The notes beneath the pieces are model-generated. The model did not search any database. It was not told the origin of the DNA and saw only the letters and a list, made by a program, of their open reading frames with translations. A program made the translations under genes and the position numbers. A DNA stretch of 64,000 nt from Cyclobacterium qasimii M12-11B (GTDB lineage Bacteria > Bacteroidota > Bacteroidia > Cytophagales > Cyclobacteriaceae), in assembly GCF_000427295.1 (NCBI RefSeq), contig NZ_ATNM01000137.1, forward strand, positions 1-64,000, in the 5' to 3' direction. Below, one piece after another: positions 1-9,772 of the stretch. How positions within the stretch are numbered: position 1 is the stretch's first letter; each line of letters opens with the position of its first letter.

Positions 1-181
1 AAAAAAAACTAATCAAAGGGTTACCTTTTCAATAGGAGGCATCCCTATGCCCTTTGCGTCTTAGCGCCTTTGCGAGAAACAATAACTAAGTAGAACTTGA
101 AAATTTCACGCAGAGCCGCGGAGTCGCAAAGAAATGATTTCTAAGTCCCAACGAGGGTTAAGAAAAAAACTAATCAAAGGG
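1..181. repeat. Palindromic intergenic repeat bounded by a 19-bp direct repeat
   Basis: The same 19 bases (A7 followed by CTAATCAAAGGG) occur at 2-20 and 163-181. Between them lie two arms that are imperfect inverted copies: a CTTTGCG...GCGCCTTTGCGAG arm at about 50-75 and a CACGCAGAGCC...GTCGCAAAG arm at about 108-130. No ORF is present. From memory, similar TTTGCG/CGCAAAG palindromes are dispersed in Bacteroidota genomes, but this was not searched. It could be a REP/MITE-like element or a degenerate terminator array. Confidence 0.5.
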
Positions 182-283
182 TAAGCCAAATTATTAACCC
201 AAAACCTTAAAATTGAGAATTACAAATTCAATAGAATATTAAGACGTAGTTGCAAACTCGCCTAGTCAAAGCCAATTCTGGAC

Positions 284-326
284 AAAAAAAATCCGGCAAA
301 CTAACATAAAATGTTAATTTGCCGGA
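284..326 (-). terminator. Rho-independent terminator after the BNR_4 gene
   Basis: A perfect 9-bp stem, TCCGGCAAA (292-300) with TTTGCCGGA (318-326), encloses a 17-nt loop. On the minus strand it is followed by a run of U (A8 on the plus strand, 284-291). It lies 34 bp past the stop codon of the gene ending at 360. Confidence 0.85.
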
Positions 327-359
327 CATAATCAATTTTATTAAGTTCTTAAATTTAGG

Positions 360-1787
360 TTAAAACCACCTGCTGAAAATATTGGTTCTAAGGCGCTTAG
401 GCTTTTCTTGTTCAGCAGTCATTTCATAAGGCAACTGCCATACTTTGCCCTTACTGTCTCCAAAATAAAGTTGACTTTTACTAAAATCATTTGGATTTCC
501 ATCTGCCCAGAAATACAGAAAAGGATCTGTTCCATTCACTACCCTTCTAATGTAATTATGGTTACGCTTGCTCCCTTTGGTAAGTTTTTTAGTTCTGTCC
601 CATGTTTTACCTGCATCTGTGCTTTTCCACATTTCTACTTCTCCACCAGCACCATATTCCTGAGGTGTATTGTTAGTGGGTCCTATTACCATCCAATCTT
701 CACCTTCTACCCAAAGACTACCCATGTCATAATTTTGATCTGATTGGGTGATTATATTGTCTTGCCATTGGCTACCATCCCAGTGGATCACATGCCAGTT
801 TCTAGGGCCATATTTGGGCCCTGGTTGATGCCCTTCTCCTTCTACATACAAAGCGATAGGATTTCCTTTCGCATCAAAATTGACATCCTTAAGGTATACA
901 TTGCGTTTTTGGCTAAAATACTCTTTGACCAATCCTGAAGTAGTAGGATCCGTTACGGGTAAAACAACCTTATTGCCATTGATATCAGTCCAGGTTTGGC
1001 CAAAATCTTCTGTCTGGTAGTAATATAGATTGGTTCTCAAATCCACATTGCCATTGGGATGCCAGTTGCTAAAGAATACAATTTTATTCTCATACTGGTT
1101 ACTGATCTGATAATGACCACTGTTTTTATCTTCCGGCCTTTTTATACCCATTAGATGCTGGTCCTGAGACCAATTGGTACCATCAACACTTGTTTCAAAA
1201 TACAACTGACGCACTCCGGTATATTTTGTAAAAAGATTTAAAAACCCTTTCCCAGCAATGTATTTTGGCTGTGGGTAAGTCATCTCCTCTTCGGAGACCT
1301 GCTCAAATGAAGTAATGCTATATGGCAAGGTACTTTTATACTTAAATCCCTTCCTTCGGCTACCTCTTCCACTTACAAATACCCACACATAACCCTCTTC
1401 ATCCATAGCAAGACTCGGATTGTCATGGGGATCATCAACACCTAATTTATCATAAACGATTACAGGCTTTGAGACCAAGCCTGTATTGTGATCAAACTCA
1501 CCGATCATGCAAAGAAGGTATCTTTCATCTTCATTTCTTGTACCTCCATAAACAAAAAATGTTCGGTTTACTTCCGGAGAATAAATAGCTAAAGGGATGT
1601 GCTTTGCAGTATAGGTGCCAAGGCCACCAGAGTACTTGTCTCCAAATTCAGATTTTTGGCCAAGGGTAAACCAAATTCCTTTGTAACCATCAACGCTAGG
1701 GAAGTTTTCCTGTGCAAGCACAGTGTTCGCTGAGGACCAAAAGAGTACTAATAAACTAATTATTAAATAGTTAAAGAAATGCTTCAT
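360..1787 (-). CDS. Secreted BNR_4-type beta-propeller protein, possible polysaccharide lyase
   Basis: The 475-aa protein has a clear signal peptide (cleavage after LAQ, about residue 26). The rest is made of beta-propeller blades with repeated Trp/Asp motifs, for example GYKGIWF near the N-terminus, DDPHDNPSLAMDEEGYVWVF at about 118-137 and TEDFGQTWTD and STDAGKTWDR, which are Asp-box/BNR-like. This is the BNR_4 type (PF15892), the fold also used by ulvan lyases of families PL24/PL25. Lyase activity is inferred from the fold and from the sulfatase-rich neighbourhood, not from recognised catalytic residues. It has its own terminator downstream and is separated from the upstream gene by another terminator, so it is probably monocistronic. 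A sialidase is less likely because the usual arginine triad was not recognised. Confidence 0.75.
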   Translation of the reverse strand: MKHFFNYLIISLLVLFWSSANTVLAQENFPSVDGYKGIWFTLGQKSEFGDKYSGGLGTYTAKHIPLAIYSPEVNRTFFVYGGTRNEDERYLLCMIGEFDHNTGLVSKPVIVYDKLGVDDPHDNPSLAMDEEGYVWVFVSGRGSRRKGFKYKSTLPYSITSFEQVSEEEMTYPQPKYIAGKGFLNLFTKYTGVRQLYFETSVDGTNWSQDQHLMGIKRPEDKNSGHYQISNQYENKIVFFSNWHPNGNVDLRTNLYYYQTEDFGQTWTDINGNKVVLPVTDPTTSGLVKEYFSQKRNVYLKDVNFDAKGNPIALYVEGEGHQPGPKYGPRNWHVIHWDGSQWQDNIITQSDQNYDMGSLWVEGEDWMVIGPTNNTPQEYGAGGEVEMWKSTDAGKTWDRTKKLTKGSKRNHNYIRRVVNGTDPFLYFWADGNPNDFSKSQLYFGDSKGKVWQLPYEMTAEQEKPKRLRTNIFSRWF

Positions 1788-1979
1788 AGAGGTTCGTTTT
1801 TTTAGTCCTAAAAATATACATTAAATGGAAGAAATGAAAACCAAAATGGATGGATGGGAAGGACTTTCAACGCACCTTTATTTAAAAAAATAGTGTCCTA
1901 CCACCTATAATAGCATAAAAAAGGGATTTCGGTTTGCGAAAGTTTCGAATCCAGCCGCTTACTTGACTTATAATCAAAA

Positions 1980-2009
1980 AAAAGAAGGCCTTAAAATAGA
2001 CCTTCTTTT
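1980..2009 (-). terminator. Rho-independent terminator after the response regulator gene
   Basis: AAAAGAAGG (1980-1988) pairs with CCTTCTTTT (2001-2009) around a 12-nt loop. The minus-strand transcript then runs into U residues (A-run from 1976). It lies 70 bp past the stop of the response regulator gene. The symmetric A/T flanks could let it work on both strands. Confidence 0.75.
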
Positions 2010-2078
2010 ATTGTATGACAACCCAATTTCAATTACATAATATTCATTTTCCTTCTCAGGGGGATATTATGACTTGAA

Positions 2079-2456
2079 TTATAAATTAAATTCAGTTTTT
2101 AAATTAGCGAAATCTTGCAAACTGAAAGGTTTCACCCAAAAATCTACTACCCTTTCGTAAGACTTTGCTTTCAAACGATCAGAGTCTTCAATGGATGATG
2201 TAATGATAATTACTCTAAGTTCAAACGGTATTTCTATACTCTCTAATTCATCTAAAACTTCCCAACCTGATAAACCAGGCATATTAATATCAAGGAACAT
2301 AAGATATTTATTCCCACTATCTTTTTTTTCAAAAAATTCTAAAACCTCCTCGCCATTATTAAATGAAATTATTTGATGAGAAATCCCTGCTTTCTCCATC
2401 AATTTCTTTTGTAATAAAATTACGATTGGGTCGTCGTCTACCAATAATATATCCAC
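2079..2456 (-). CDS. Single-domain response regulator (CheY-like receiver)
   Basis: The 125-aa protein is one receiver domain. The acidic pocket is the DDDP motif at residues 6-9, the phospho-acceptor Asp lies in the FLDINMPG strand (about 56), the conserved Thr/Ser region is IIITSS (about 84-89), and the Lys is in WVKPF (about 108). No output domain follows, so it should act by protein-protein contact as a phospho-relay or CheY-like switch. No histidine kinase is encoded in the window. The IPFELRVIIITSS and KSYERVVDFWVKPF segments are typical of stand-alone receivers often seen in Bacteroidota. Flanking terminators isolate it from both neighbouring transcripts. Confidence 0.9.
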   Translation of the reverse strand: MDILLVDDDPIVILLQKKLMEKAGISHQIISFNNGEEVLEFFEKKDSGNKYLMFLDINMPGLSGWEVLDELESIEIPFELRVIIITSSIEDSDRLKAKSYERVVDFWVKPFSLQDFANLKTEFNL

Positions 2457-2812
2457 CTTCTGCTTATTTACTTGAACAAATCAAACTTTAACCCAAAATC
2501 AATCCTTGCTACCTAACAGTATTCAGACTTAAATCAGAACAATTATTTAATGTACAGTTTTATATATTTAAAATACATTTTTTCAAATGTAAATCAAGAA
2601 TAACGAATTAAAAAAATATTGTACTCTTTTTTTCTTAAAATCACGCCTATTCCACTTTATGTAATAAAAAATATTTGTTGGATTATAAATTTATATTTTT
2701 AAAATTTAAATTTATTAAAAGGTTCAAGCCCCATAATCGCCAAAATCACCTAACCTGCTTGCAGAAGAACTCGATTGCTTTTTAAAATAGAGAATGGTTT
2801 TTTAAAATTTGA
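2457..2812. other. AT-rich intergenic region, no gene seen
   Basis: About 350 bp of very AT-rich sequence lies between the response regulator start and the terminator of the upstream operon. It must hold the response regulator promoter, but no clear TTTG/TAnnTTTG pair was found on the minus strand. No ORF or RNA gene was recognised. Confidence 0.6.
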
Positions 2813-2850
2813 GTAAAAGTACCAAAACAGGAATGTTTTGGTACTTTTAC
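2813..2850 (-). terminator. Strong hairpin closing the sulfatase/lyase operon
   Basis: A perfect 17-bp stem is formed by 2813-2829 (GTAAAAGTACCAAAACA) and 2834-2850, with a GGAA loop. It lies about 70 bp past the stop of the enolase-superfamily gene. The stem itself is A/T-rich at its base, and the minus strand continues into U-rich sequence. It is the end of the operon that begins at 14639. Confidence 0.8.
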
Positions 2851-2918
2851 TACAGATTTCTTATTGTTTATCAGATTTGTTAATGATTCTATAAACGAAC
2901 CCAGTACCCTAATCGCTG

Positions 2919-4334
2919 TTAGTGGTCGAACATTTTTTCGTAATGAGGGATAGTTGCCAAGATTCCACCACTCTTCTCGTAGAAAGCTTTACCAGTTGGG
3001 TAAACACCATTTTTTGTTTTAACCCATTCTTCATTTGCCATAGGGTGATAGCTAACCATTTTATCCCAATTTTTGTAATATTGGTGCCCATTTGTTTCTT
3101 GTAATCCAAGCGGCATGTCAGGAAAGGAATGTAATCTTGCGGCTACATTTTTATTCCAATCTACCAAAATGGGGTTAACAGTTAAATCAGCACAAAAACA
3201 AGGGACATTTTTCTCATAAGCCGCCTGCGCAATTTTCATGGTCATGCTCATTGTTTTTGCAATGGCTTTAAGTGCAATGGCAGAATAACCCTGTTCGATT
3301 CTTTCAAGTGCATCCTCTACGGTATGCGCACTTTCATCTGCGGCTATTCGAACGCCTAAATCACCAACAAATACCTTATTGTTCTCGCCAAAAGGCTCTT
3401 CAATTACAGCAATTTGATCAAATGCTCCAATTTTTTTTGCATGGTCTAAAAAACGCTCCAAGGTTTCTTTTTTCTCATACCTTTCGTTCACATCAAAATA
3501 GTAAGGGATCTTACCGTTTTTGGTGTAGGGCGTTTCCCTATCTCCCAAAGTCTTATGGACTTCTGTAAGGAATTCAATGTCCTTGGCCAGCATTTCCTTT
3601 TGAGTTCCTGCCGCGCCAGTTTTCAACTTCATAATAAAATGACCCTCGTCAGCTGCCGCTTTAATGTCTTTAATTGAGGCACCAACACTAAATGAAGGGA
3701 TACTGGCTACTTTGTCGTGTTTTTGAGACAATCCTGGTTGATAAGCTTCAGGTATCATTTCATCAAAAGTCTTCATTCCATTTTCTTCTCCATACAATAA
3801 CCAGATGGCATTGTCTACAGGAACAAGTGAATTAAGCGCAAAGGTGGTTTTCAAATCTGGATTGCCAGTGATTTTAACGCCATAAGCATATACTTCAGGC
3901 AAAACATCATCAAGTAGGCTTATAGGATCTACAAAACTATTCCCTTTAATGATTTGTAAAGCCCTTTCTGTCATTGCATACATCAGTGCATTTCCTCCTG
4001 TAGTAGAATGACTTTGAAACACTGCTTTGTCTGACCACAAAGTACCTTGTGTACCAATACCGATTTTATGAATCCCACTATCCGACCCCATTAAAGCAAC
4101 GGCCTGCCAAGCCTGAGTAATGGCACTGCCCTTAAAACGATAAGGGAATAGTGGTTCTCTTTCAAAGTTTGAATCAGTACGGGTTATTTTTATTTTCTTC
4201 ATTGCTTTGTTTACTTTTTTAGAATTACCAAAACTTATCGAAGGGCTAAGACCTAATCCACCAGCAGCTAGGGCTATTCCTGACTTGTTCAAAAATTCTC
4301 TTCTGCTAAATCCGTTATTTTCGTTCTTATTCAT
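2919..4334 (-). CDS. Exported enolase-superfamily (mandelate racemase/muconate lactonizing-like) enzyme
   Basis: The 471-aa protein starts with a twin-arginine-type leader (SRREFLNKSGIALAAGG, residues about 10-26). The mature part carries enolase-superfamily landmarks: the KLK base motif at about 236, metal ligands in DVNERY (about 281), EEPF (about 312) and ADES (about 333), and a late ALKAIAKT strand. Members abstract a proton alpha to a carboxylate to dehydrate or epimerise sugar acids or dipeptides. The substrate here cannot be named. A periplasmic location is unusual, since most sugar-acid dehydratases are cytoplasmic. The gene is the last of the 14639-2919 operon, 9 bp after the cytochrome/dehydrogenase gene, and next to sulfatases. 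A uronate-derived acid is therefore a reasonable guess. Confidence 0.8.
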   Translation of the reverse strand: MNKNENNGFSRREFLNKSGIALAAGGLGLSPSISFGNSKKVNKAMKKIKITRTDSNFEREPLFPYRFKGSAITQAWQAVALMGSDSGIHKIGIGTQGTLWSDKAVFQSHSTTGGNALMYAMTERALQIIKGNSFVDPISLLDDVLPEVYAYGVKITGNPDLKTTFALNSLVPVDNAIWLLYGEENGMKTFDEMIPEAYQPGLSQKHDKVASIPSFSVGASIKDIKAAADEGHFIMKLKTGAAGTQKEMLAKDIEFLTEVHKTLGDRETPYTKNGKIPYYFDVNERYEKKETLERFLDHAKKIGAFDQIAVIEEPFGENNKVFVGDLGVRIAADESAHTVEDALERIEQGYSAIALKAIAKTMSMTMKIAQAAYEKNVPCFCADLTVNPILVDWNKNVAARLHSFPDMPLGLQETNGHQYYKNWDKMVSYHPMANEEWVKTKNGVYPTGKAFYEKSGGILATIPHYEKMFDH

Positions 4335-4343
4335 GGTTGTTAG

Positions 4344-6721
4344 TTATTTGGGGATTTTATTTAAGGTATACCAGGCCTCAGAAGACCATAATGAACTTCC
4401 AGTATTACTTTTTAGCTCAATAGGCAAATTAAAATATACGACGTTATTCTCCTTTAATCCAGGGATTTTAAGTTCTATTTTCATGCCATCATCAGCCAAT
4501 TTAATATCGGTCGGCTTCAAAGTTTCCAAATCCAATTTTGGGCCACCATAAGCAGCTGTAGCCTCATACCTATACTGCTCAATGACAAGCTCGTCTAAAA
4601 CTGTATTTAACCCCTCCTTCTTGAGTGGTTCTGTAAAAGAAATTTCAAAACCATCCGGTTTGGCCTTGATACTTAACATCTCGAAGGTACTTTTTCCGTT
4701 AAATTTAATTTTCTCTAACCCAAACTGGTTCTCCTTCCAGCTCCAGCCCCCAACCATACCAACTTCACCAACATACAAAGCCCCATCAGGACCCCAAACA
4801 AGTCTATTGACACCTGCTGTGAAGCCTTGTGAAAATCTAAATACCACACCTTGGTACTGTCCATCGATTTTCTCCAAAAAGTCACGCTTGATTCCACCAT
4901 TGCTGACATCACCATGTAACATCTGCCCTTTATAAGGGCCATCCTTCATTAGAATAGGTTCGGAAGGTGAATTTCCAATTTCATTGTCCGGTAACCATAT
5001 CGCCGGTGGACTGGCAACTGGTGGGTTTTGCTCTTGCGCTGCGCTCAAGCCCCATGCCATGCCATTGTAATTGTCTTTTTGGATATGTATTAATTTATTG
5101 GCAGGTAGCCATTGGCCCTGGTTGTCTGTAAGAAATAATTCATCGTCTACCCCTACCCCAATTCCATTTGGCGTTCTAAGGCCATAATCTAACCTTTCGA
5201 TACTTCCATCTTTGCTAATTTTAAGCGTTCTTCCTCTGTCAGGTAGTTGTCTGTCCGTAGACAATAACCGCATGGCCATGGATAAGGTAATATAAAAGTG
5301 GTCATCTTTATAAACCAAACCAAAGGCAAATTCATGGAAATCATCCGATGCTCCCCAAGCATCACAAATGACCTTGTATTCATCCATTACCCCATCTCCA
5401 TCGACGTCTGTCAATTGGGTAAGTTCATGCTTTTGAAGCACATAGATTGATCCGTCCACTACTTCCATTCCAAGTGGTTCAGCCAAACCTGAGGCGATAC
5501 GTTGTATTTTAATTTTTTAGGATCACCCCCTTCCACTCCTTCTAAAGCATAAATCCCACCTATAGAATCCCAGGTACTTACTAAAAGTCTACCATCTGGC
5601 ATAAATGCCAAACCTCCTACCCTCGGTTGAAAAGTCTCATTGTGCAAAACAGTCAAGTCATAACTTGGATGGATGCCTTCCAGAGGTGCGCCGAAACCAG
5701 GTTTCAACGGAACAGGCTCCTCTTTGGATAGCTTAACCTTTTTTGCTTTGGCAATAGGCTTTTCAGAACTTAATACAGCCTCTTTAGGCCTAAAAGTAAA
5801 CACATAATCCAGTATGGTTTTAATTTCATTCTCCTTCAAGTCTGGGTGTGGATTCATGGGAGTCGTTCCCCATACTCCTGCACCACCACTTATAATTTTC
5901 TTCGTTAGATAAGCTATATTGCTTGGATTCTTCTCATACTTCGTCGCAACCTGCTTGAATGAAGGCCCTACCATTGCGTTTTCTTCCTCATGACAGGTAT
6001 AGCAATCACTGTTTTCCATCCACAGAATACCCAAGTGATCATATCCTGCACCAATTGCTGGTTTCTCCTGCTTAGGGAAAGGCTCAAAGAAATCAATAAT
6101 TTTAGATTGGTCAGCCACTATTAAGAATTCTTGGGAATCAGAAGCCTGAAGCAATCTCACCTCCAGGTCAGCTGAAGGACTGTCTACAGTGAAATTCCTT
6201 TCAAATCCTGTTTTCCCGTTTTCATTGATTGTGAATTCCGGGTTTTCCTCAATAGAAATAGCTTCCCCGTCAGGTAAAATCAGCTTGTAGCTAAGCGTAA
6301 TATGATTGTCCAAAATCAAATACCCCTCATATTTCAATTCTATGGGCAAAGATTCGCCATTTCTACTTACTGCCCATTGATTGAAAAGCTTTCCTTCTTC
6401 ATAATAAGGGGCACCCCAGCTGGTGGGTTGTATGTTTTTTTTATTTGTAAATACCGTCCCTTCTTTGGTAATTCCACCGTTCCAAACTTTATAAAGTTGC
6501 CCGACACTCAGGTCATACGCGGCAAAATTAACACTGTCAAAGGCCAGGGATAACATGCGTGGTTTCTTATCCAACACAGATCGAAATGCCCACGGATCCA
6601 TAGTCCTGATTGCTGGTTCACTTTTTGGAGCCTGGCAACCATTAAAGCCCCAAATGAGAACGATAAGGGCCAAAGGCATTAAACCTTTTTTAAAGTTTAA
6701 ATGATAAGTTTTAAAATTCAT
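4344..6721 (-). pseudogene. Lipoprotein cytochrome c / sorbosone-dehydrogenase-like propeller fusion, frameshifted
   Basis: Two ORFs (5459-6721 and 4344-5486) form one protein of about 790 residues. The first part has a lipoprotein signal (NGC, about residue 29), a beta domain, a heme-binding CYTCH motif at 240-244 with a likely axial Met in TPMNPHPD, and the first propeller strands. The second part continues the propeller (PLGMEVVDGSIYVLQKHEL, DVDGDGVMDEY, FGLVYKDDHFYI) and ends in a beta-sandwich. Reading breaks in an A6 tract (T6 at 5513-5518). One extra A restores PKKIKIQRIASGLAEPLGME without interruption. The family oxidises sugars or alcohols and passes electrons to the bound heme, in the periplasm. 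The gene lies between the sulfatases and the enolase-superfamily gene. It may be a true pseudogene or a homopolymer sequencing error. Confidence 0.8.
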
Positions 6722-6735
6722 TGTTTATTTATTGA

Positions 6736-8183
6736 CTAAAATGGACCTTTTTCAGTTGTTAATAGCGCATTTGAACCACCAGGCATTTCACCTCTGACCC
6801 TTGGAACTTTTAGTGCCGTACCATCTTCTTTATTGTACCAATCCTGTGTTAAATTAGTAGGAACTGAATCATCGGTCTCCATAGACCACTTTTCTAAAGC
6901 AAACCTCAGCTGGACCATTGCATTGTTATCATCGGTCATCGTTGCTCTATTCAACAACTGGTATTTGTCATCAGCAATTAAATAGAACTCCTCAAAAGGA
7001 CGAGGTGATACGAAAACATCTGCTTGTGCGGGGTTAAGCTTACCCTGATCCCTTACCTTTCTAAGGTCTGCATAAGAATCACTGGCATTGGAATCTGCAG
7101 GCCCTGGGTTGGCAAATTGAGAACGGTTGTTTTTTATGTATAAATAATCTTTTGTTCTTACCATTCGCGCATGGGCTTCATGATCATGCCAATTGTGCTC
7201 AGCAAAAACATAATTCCTAAAGGGTAAATCTGGATTCTTTAGAACAGATAGAAAACTCTTTCCTTGAAAATTACCTGGTGCTTTTACTCCTGCAAGTTGC
7301 AGAAAGGTTGGGGCAAGGTCTATACTACTAACCATGGCATCGGCTACTTGACCACCCTTCAAAGCCTTTGGCCATTTCACTAACAAAGGCGATTTAATCC
7401 CTGAGTCAATGAGTCGTGTTTTACTTCTGGGAAACGGCCGGCCATTGTCTGATAAAATAAAATAATTGTGTTATCCAGTTGACCTTGACGTTCCAATTCT
7501 TCTTCCACCTTACCTATGAAATAATCAAACCTGCTAATTTCATCGTAATAATTCGCCAAGTCTTCTCTAGTAGCTGCTTCATCTGCCAGGTAAGGAGGTA
7601 CCTCCACCTTGTCCGGATCATGTGCTCCTGTGAAATCATTTTCTCCCCAAGGCCTGTGGGCATCCAAAGCCGCCAACCAAAGGAAAAAGGGCTTGTCAAT
7701 GGGTCTTTCTTTTAAAAGAGGTACCCAGTAATCCTCCCCTCCATGGCCTATTTCAGGTTTTTTGTCATAAATCAGGTCAAAACCCTTACGAGGGACAACA
7801 CCCATATGCCATTTCCCAGATTGCCCGGTAAAATAACCTGACTCCTTCAGTAACTCGGGAAAGGTGAGTATATTCTCTGGCATTGCGGTATGTAACTCAG
7901 CAGCTCCTGTATTATGAGGATATCTGCCCGAAATAATACTGCTCCTACTAGGGCTACAGGAGCTTGTCGTTAAATAAAAATTATCAAACTTGATTCCCTG
8001 AGAGGCGATCCTGTCTGTCACAGGCGTGGAAGCAATCGCATTCCCATAGCTACCCAAATCTTCATAGCCTATATCGTCAGCGATGATCATTATGATATTG
8101 GGTCGATTGTCTTGAGCCCAGGTCAAAGTATTAGTGGCCAGAAAAGCCAACATCACAAACAGCAAACTACCTTTCTTTATCAT
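6736..8183 (-). pseudogene. S1-family sulfatase, frameshifted in the middle
   Basis: The N-terminal ORF (7380-8183) has a signal peptide ending TWAQ, the metal motif IADDIGYED, the formylglycine motif CSPSR (Cys76), GKWHMG and LDAHRPW. The C-terminal ORF (6736-7386) carries MVSSIDLAPTFLQLAG and the sulfatase tail. The expected SDNGRPFPRS metal motif is present but in another frame: near 7451 one base is missing after TTTTAT, and adding it gives ILFYSDNGRPFPRSKTRLIDSGIKS and then SPLLVKWP. The whole would be about 480 aa, normal for an exported arylsulfatase of the S1 family. Its start overlaps the stop of the upstream sulfatase gene by 4 bp, so the two are translationally coupled. An assembly error cannot be excluded. 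Confidence 0.85.
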
Positions 8184-9757
8184 TTCTCGTTAAAGTCTAC
8201 TTCGTAATCGCTTTCGTTGACCCAGCGTGTATTAAATTTTTCCCCTTCCATAAATCGATTGTAAAAATTTCTTAGAATGTCTTGAGAATATTCGTAATTA
8301 TCAAAAACAGGACCATTGCCAAACATCCTTGGGTCTTCTTGTGCCTTCAATTGTTTGAATAATTCATCTTTTAGGGCATCCTTGACGTTTTTATATTCTG
8401 GATGCAAAGCGAGATTATTCAAACCATAGGGATCTTTTTTTCTATCGTAAAGCTCCTCTTGAGGTCTTTTACCGAAAGAGAGGTTCCAATACTTTAATTC
8501 ACCTGAAACCCTTCTTTGATTAAGGATCACTGTTTTGGTAGGACTTCCATCAGTATTGAGGTAACCAGTTTCTGGGTTTCCCCCTGGCCATCTATCCGTT
8601 TCAAAATTATGGATATAGGTATACTCCTCATTGACCATTCCACGAATAGGATATCCTTGATCATCTGGCCTACCTATATCATGTCTTTCTTTCCCAATCA
8701 ACACCGCATTTCTGGAAGGATCCGTTTTCCCTCCCTCTTCGGCTTCAAAAATTGGTTGAAGACTTTTCCCTGCAAAAGCAGCCATTCCGGAACTGTCAAA
8801 ATCCACCTTACCAACTTCCAGAAAAGTCGGTGAAAAATCTACAAAACTTACAAAATCATCAATTACCCTACCTGGATTCTTTATTCCTTTCCCCCATCTT
8901 ATGGCCAATGGAAGGTGGTTTGAATATTCATATCCTTGCCCCTTTACTCTTGGGAAAGGCATGCCATTGTCTGCTGTAACTACAATCAAGGTATTCTCTA
9001 GCAACCCTCTTTTTTCCAGAGAAGCTAACATCTTTACCAAATGCTGGTCAAAGTATTCTGTTTCAAAGGCATAATCCAGCAGGTCGTTTCGGACAGAATC
9101 ATTGTCTGGCCAAAATGGTGGCACCTTGTCAATCATGTCTATGGTTTTACCTCCCAGCGCTGCTCCAGACCCGTAAGTATAAGCACGATGTGGTTCAAAA
9201 GAGCCGTACCAAAAATAGAAAGGCTCTTCTTCTGGTTTCTGGTCCAAAAACACTTCAAAATTACCAGCATAATCAATTGGACTAATATAAGGGGTCGGGG
9301 CATCCATTTTTAAATCACTGAATCGCTTTCCTGTCAGCTCTCTTTGTCCTGCATCCCCCGGTGCCCATCCTTTGCCAGTAAACCCTGTAAAATATCCATT
9401 GTCACCCAAAACTTCTACATGTGACAAGAATTTCTCGGGAAAAAATGGCACATGATTGGCCGCTTCTTCCAATTGCCAGGAATTCCGTCCTGTTATAATG
9501 ATAGACCTTGAAGGCGAACATTTTGCATTTGGTGTATAGGCTCTGGTAAATAAAAGCCCTTCTTTTGCCACCCTATCAAATCCTGGCGTTTTGATCCAAT
9601 CTGTTCCATAAGCTCCTGTATGTGGGAAAGACAAATCATCTGCTATTACAAATAAAATATTGGGAACTACTGGCACTTCCTCCTTTTGCTTACAGGAAAC
9701 AAGGGAAACATAAACAGCCACCAACAATCCTCCCCAAACACCGAATCTCATAGACAT
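8180..9757 (-). CDS. S1-family sulfatase, lipoprotein
   Basis: The 525-aa protein has a lipobox (LVSC, Cys22), so it should be anchored in a membrane. Catalytic landmarks are the IADDL metal motif, the formylglycine motif CSPSR (Cys80), Lys in TGKGWAPG (about 129), EPHRAY, and TADNG (metal Asp/Asn, about 262). The KGW in place of the usual KWH means that the common active-site His after Lys is absent here. This is seen in some S1 subfamilies, but the substrate cannot be read from it. It lies 15 bp after the FGE gene that would activate its Cys, and its stop overlaps the next sulfatase start. Confidence 0.93.
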   Translation of the reverse strand: MSMRFGVWGGLLVAVYVSLVSCKQKEEVPVVPNILFVIADDLSFPHTGAYGTDWIKTPGFDRVAKEGLLFTRAYTPNAKCSPSRSIIITGRNSWQLEEAANHVPFFPEKFLSHVEVLGDNGYFTGFTGKGWAPGDAGQRELTGKRFSDLKMDAPTPYISPIDYAGNFEVFLDQKPEEEPFYFWYGSFEPHRAYTYGSGAALGGKTIDMIDKVPPFWPDNDSVRNDLLDYAFETEYFDQHLVKMLASLEKRGLLENTLIVVTADNGMPFPRVKGQGYEYSNHLPLAIRWGKGIKNPGRVIDDFVSFVDFSPTFLEVGKVDFDSSGMAAFAGKSLQPIFEAEEGGKTDPSRNAVLIGKERHDIGRPDDQGYPIRGMVNEEYTYIHNFETDRWPGGNPETGYLNTDGSPTKTVILNQRRVSGELKYWNLSFGKRPQEELYDRKKDPYGLNNLALHPEYKNVKDALKDELFKQLKAQEDPRMFGNGPVFDNYEYSQDILRNFYNRFMEGEKFNTRWVNESDYEVDFNEK

Positions 9758-9772
9758 AAAATTTAAGTTAAA

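Noticed and set aside
408-938. Plus-strand ORFs opposite the BNR_4 gene
   Set aside because: They are antisense shadows of a protein with a signal peptide and propeller motifs, and have no family features.
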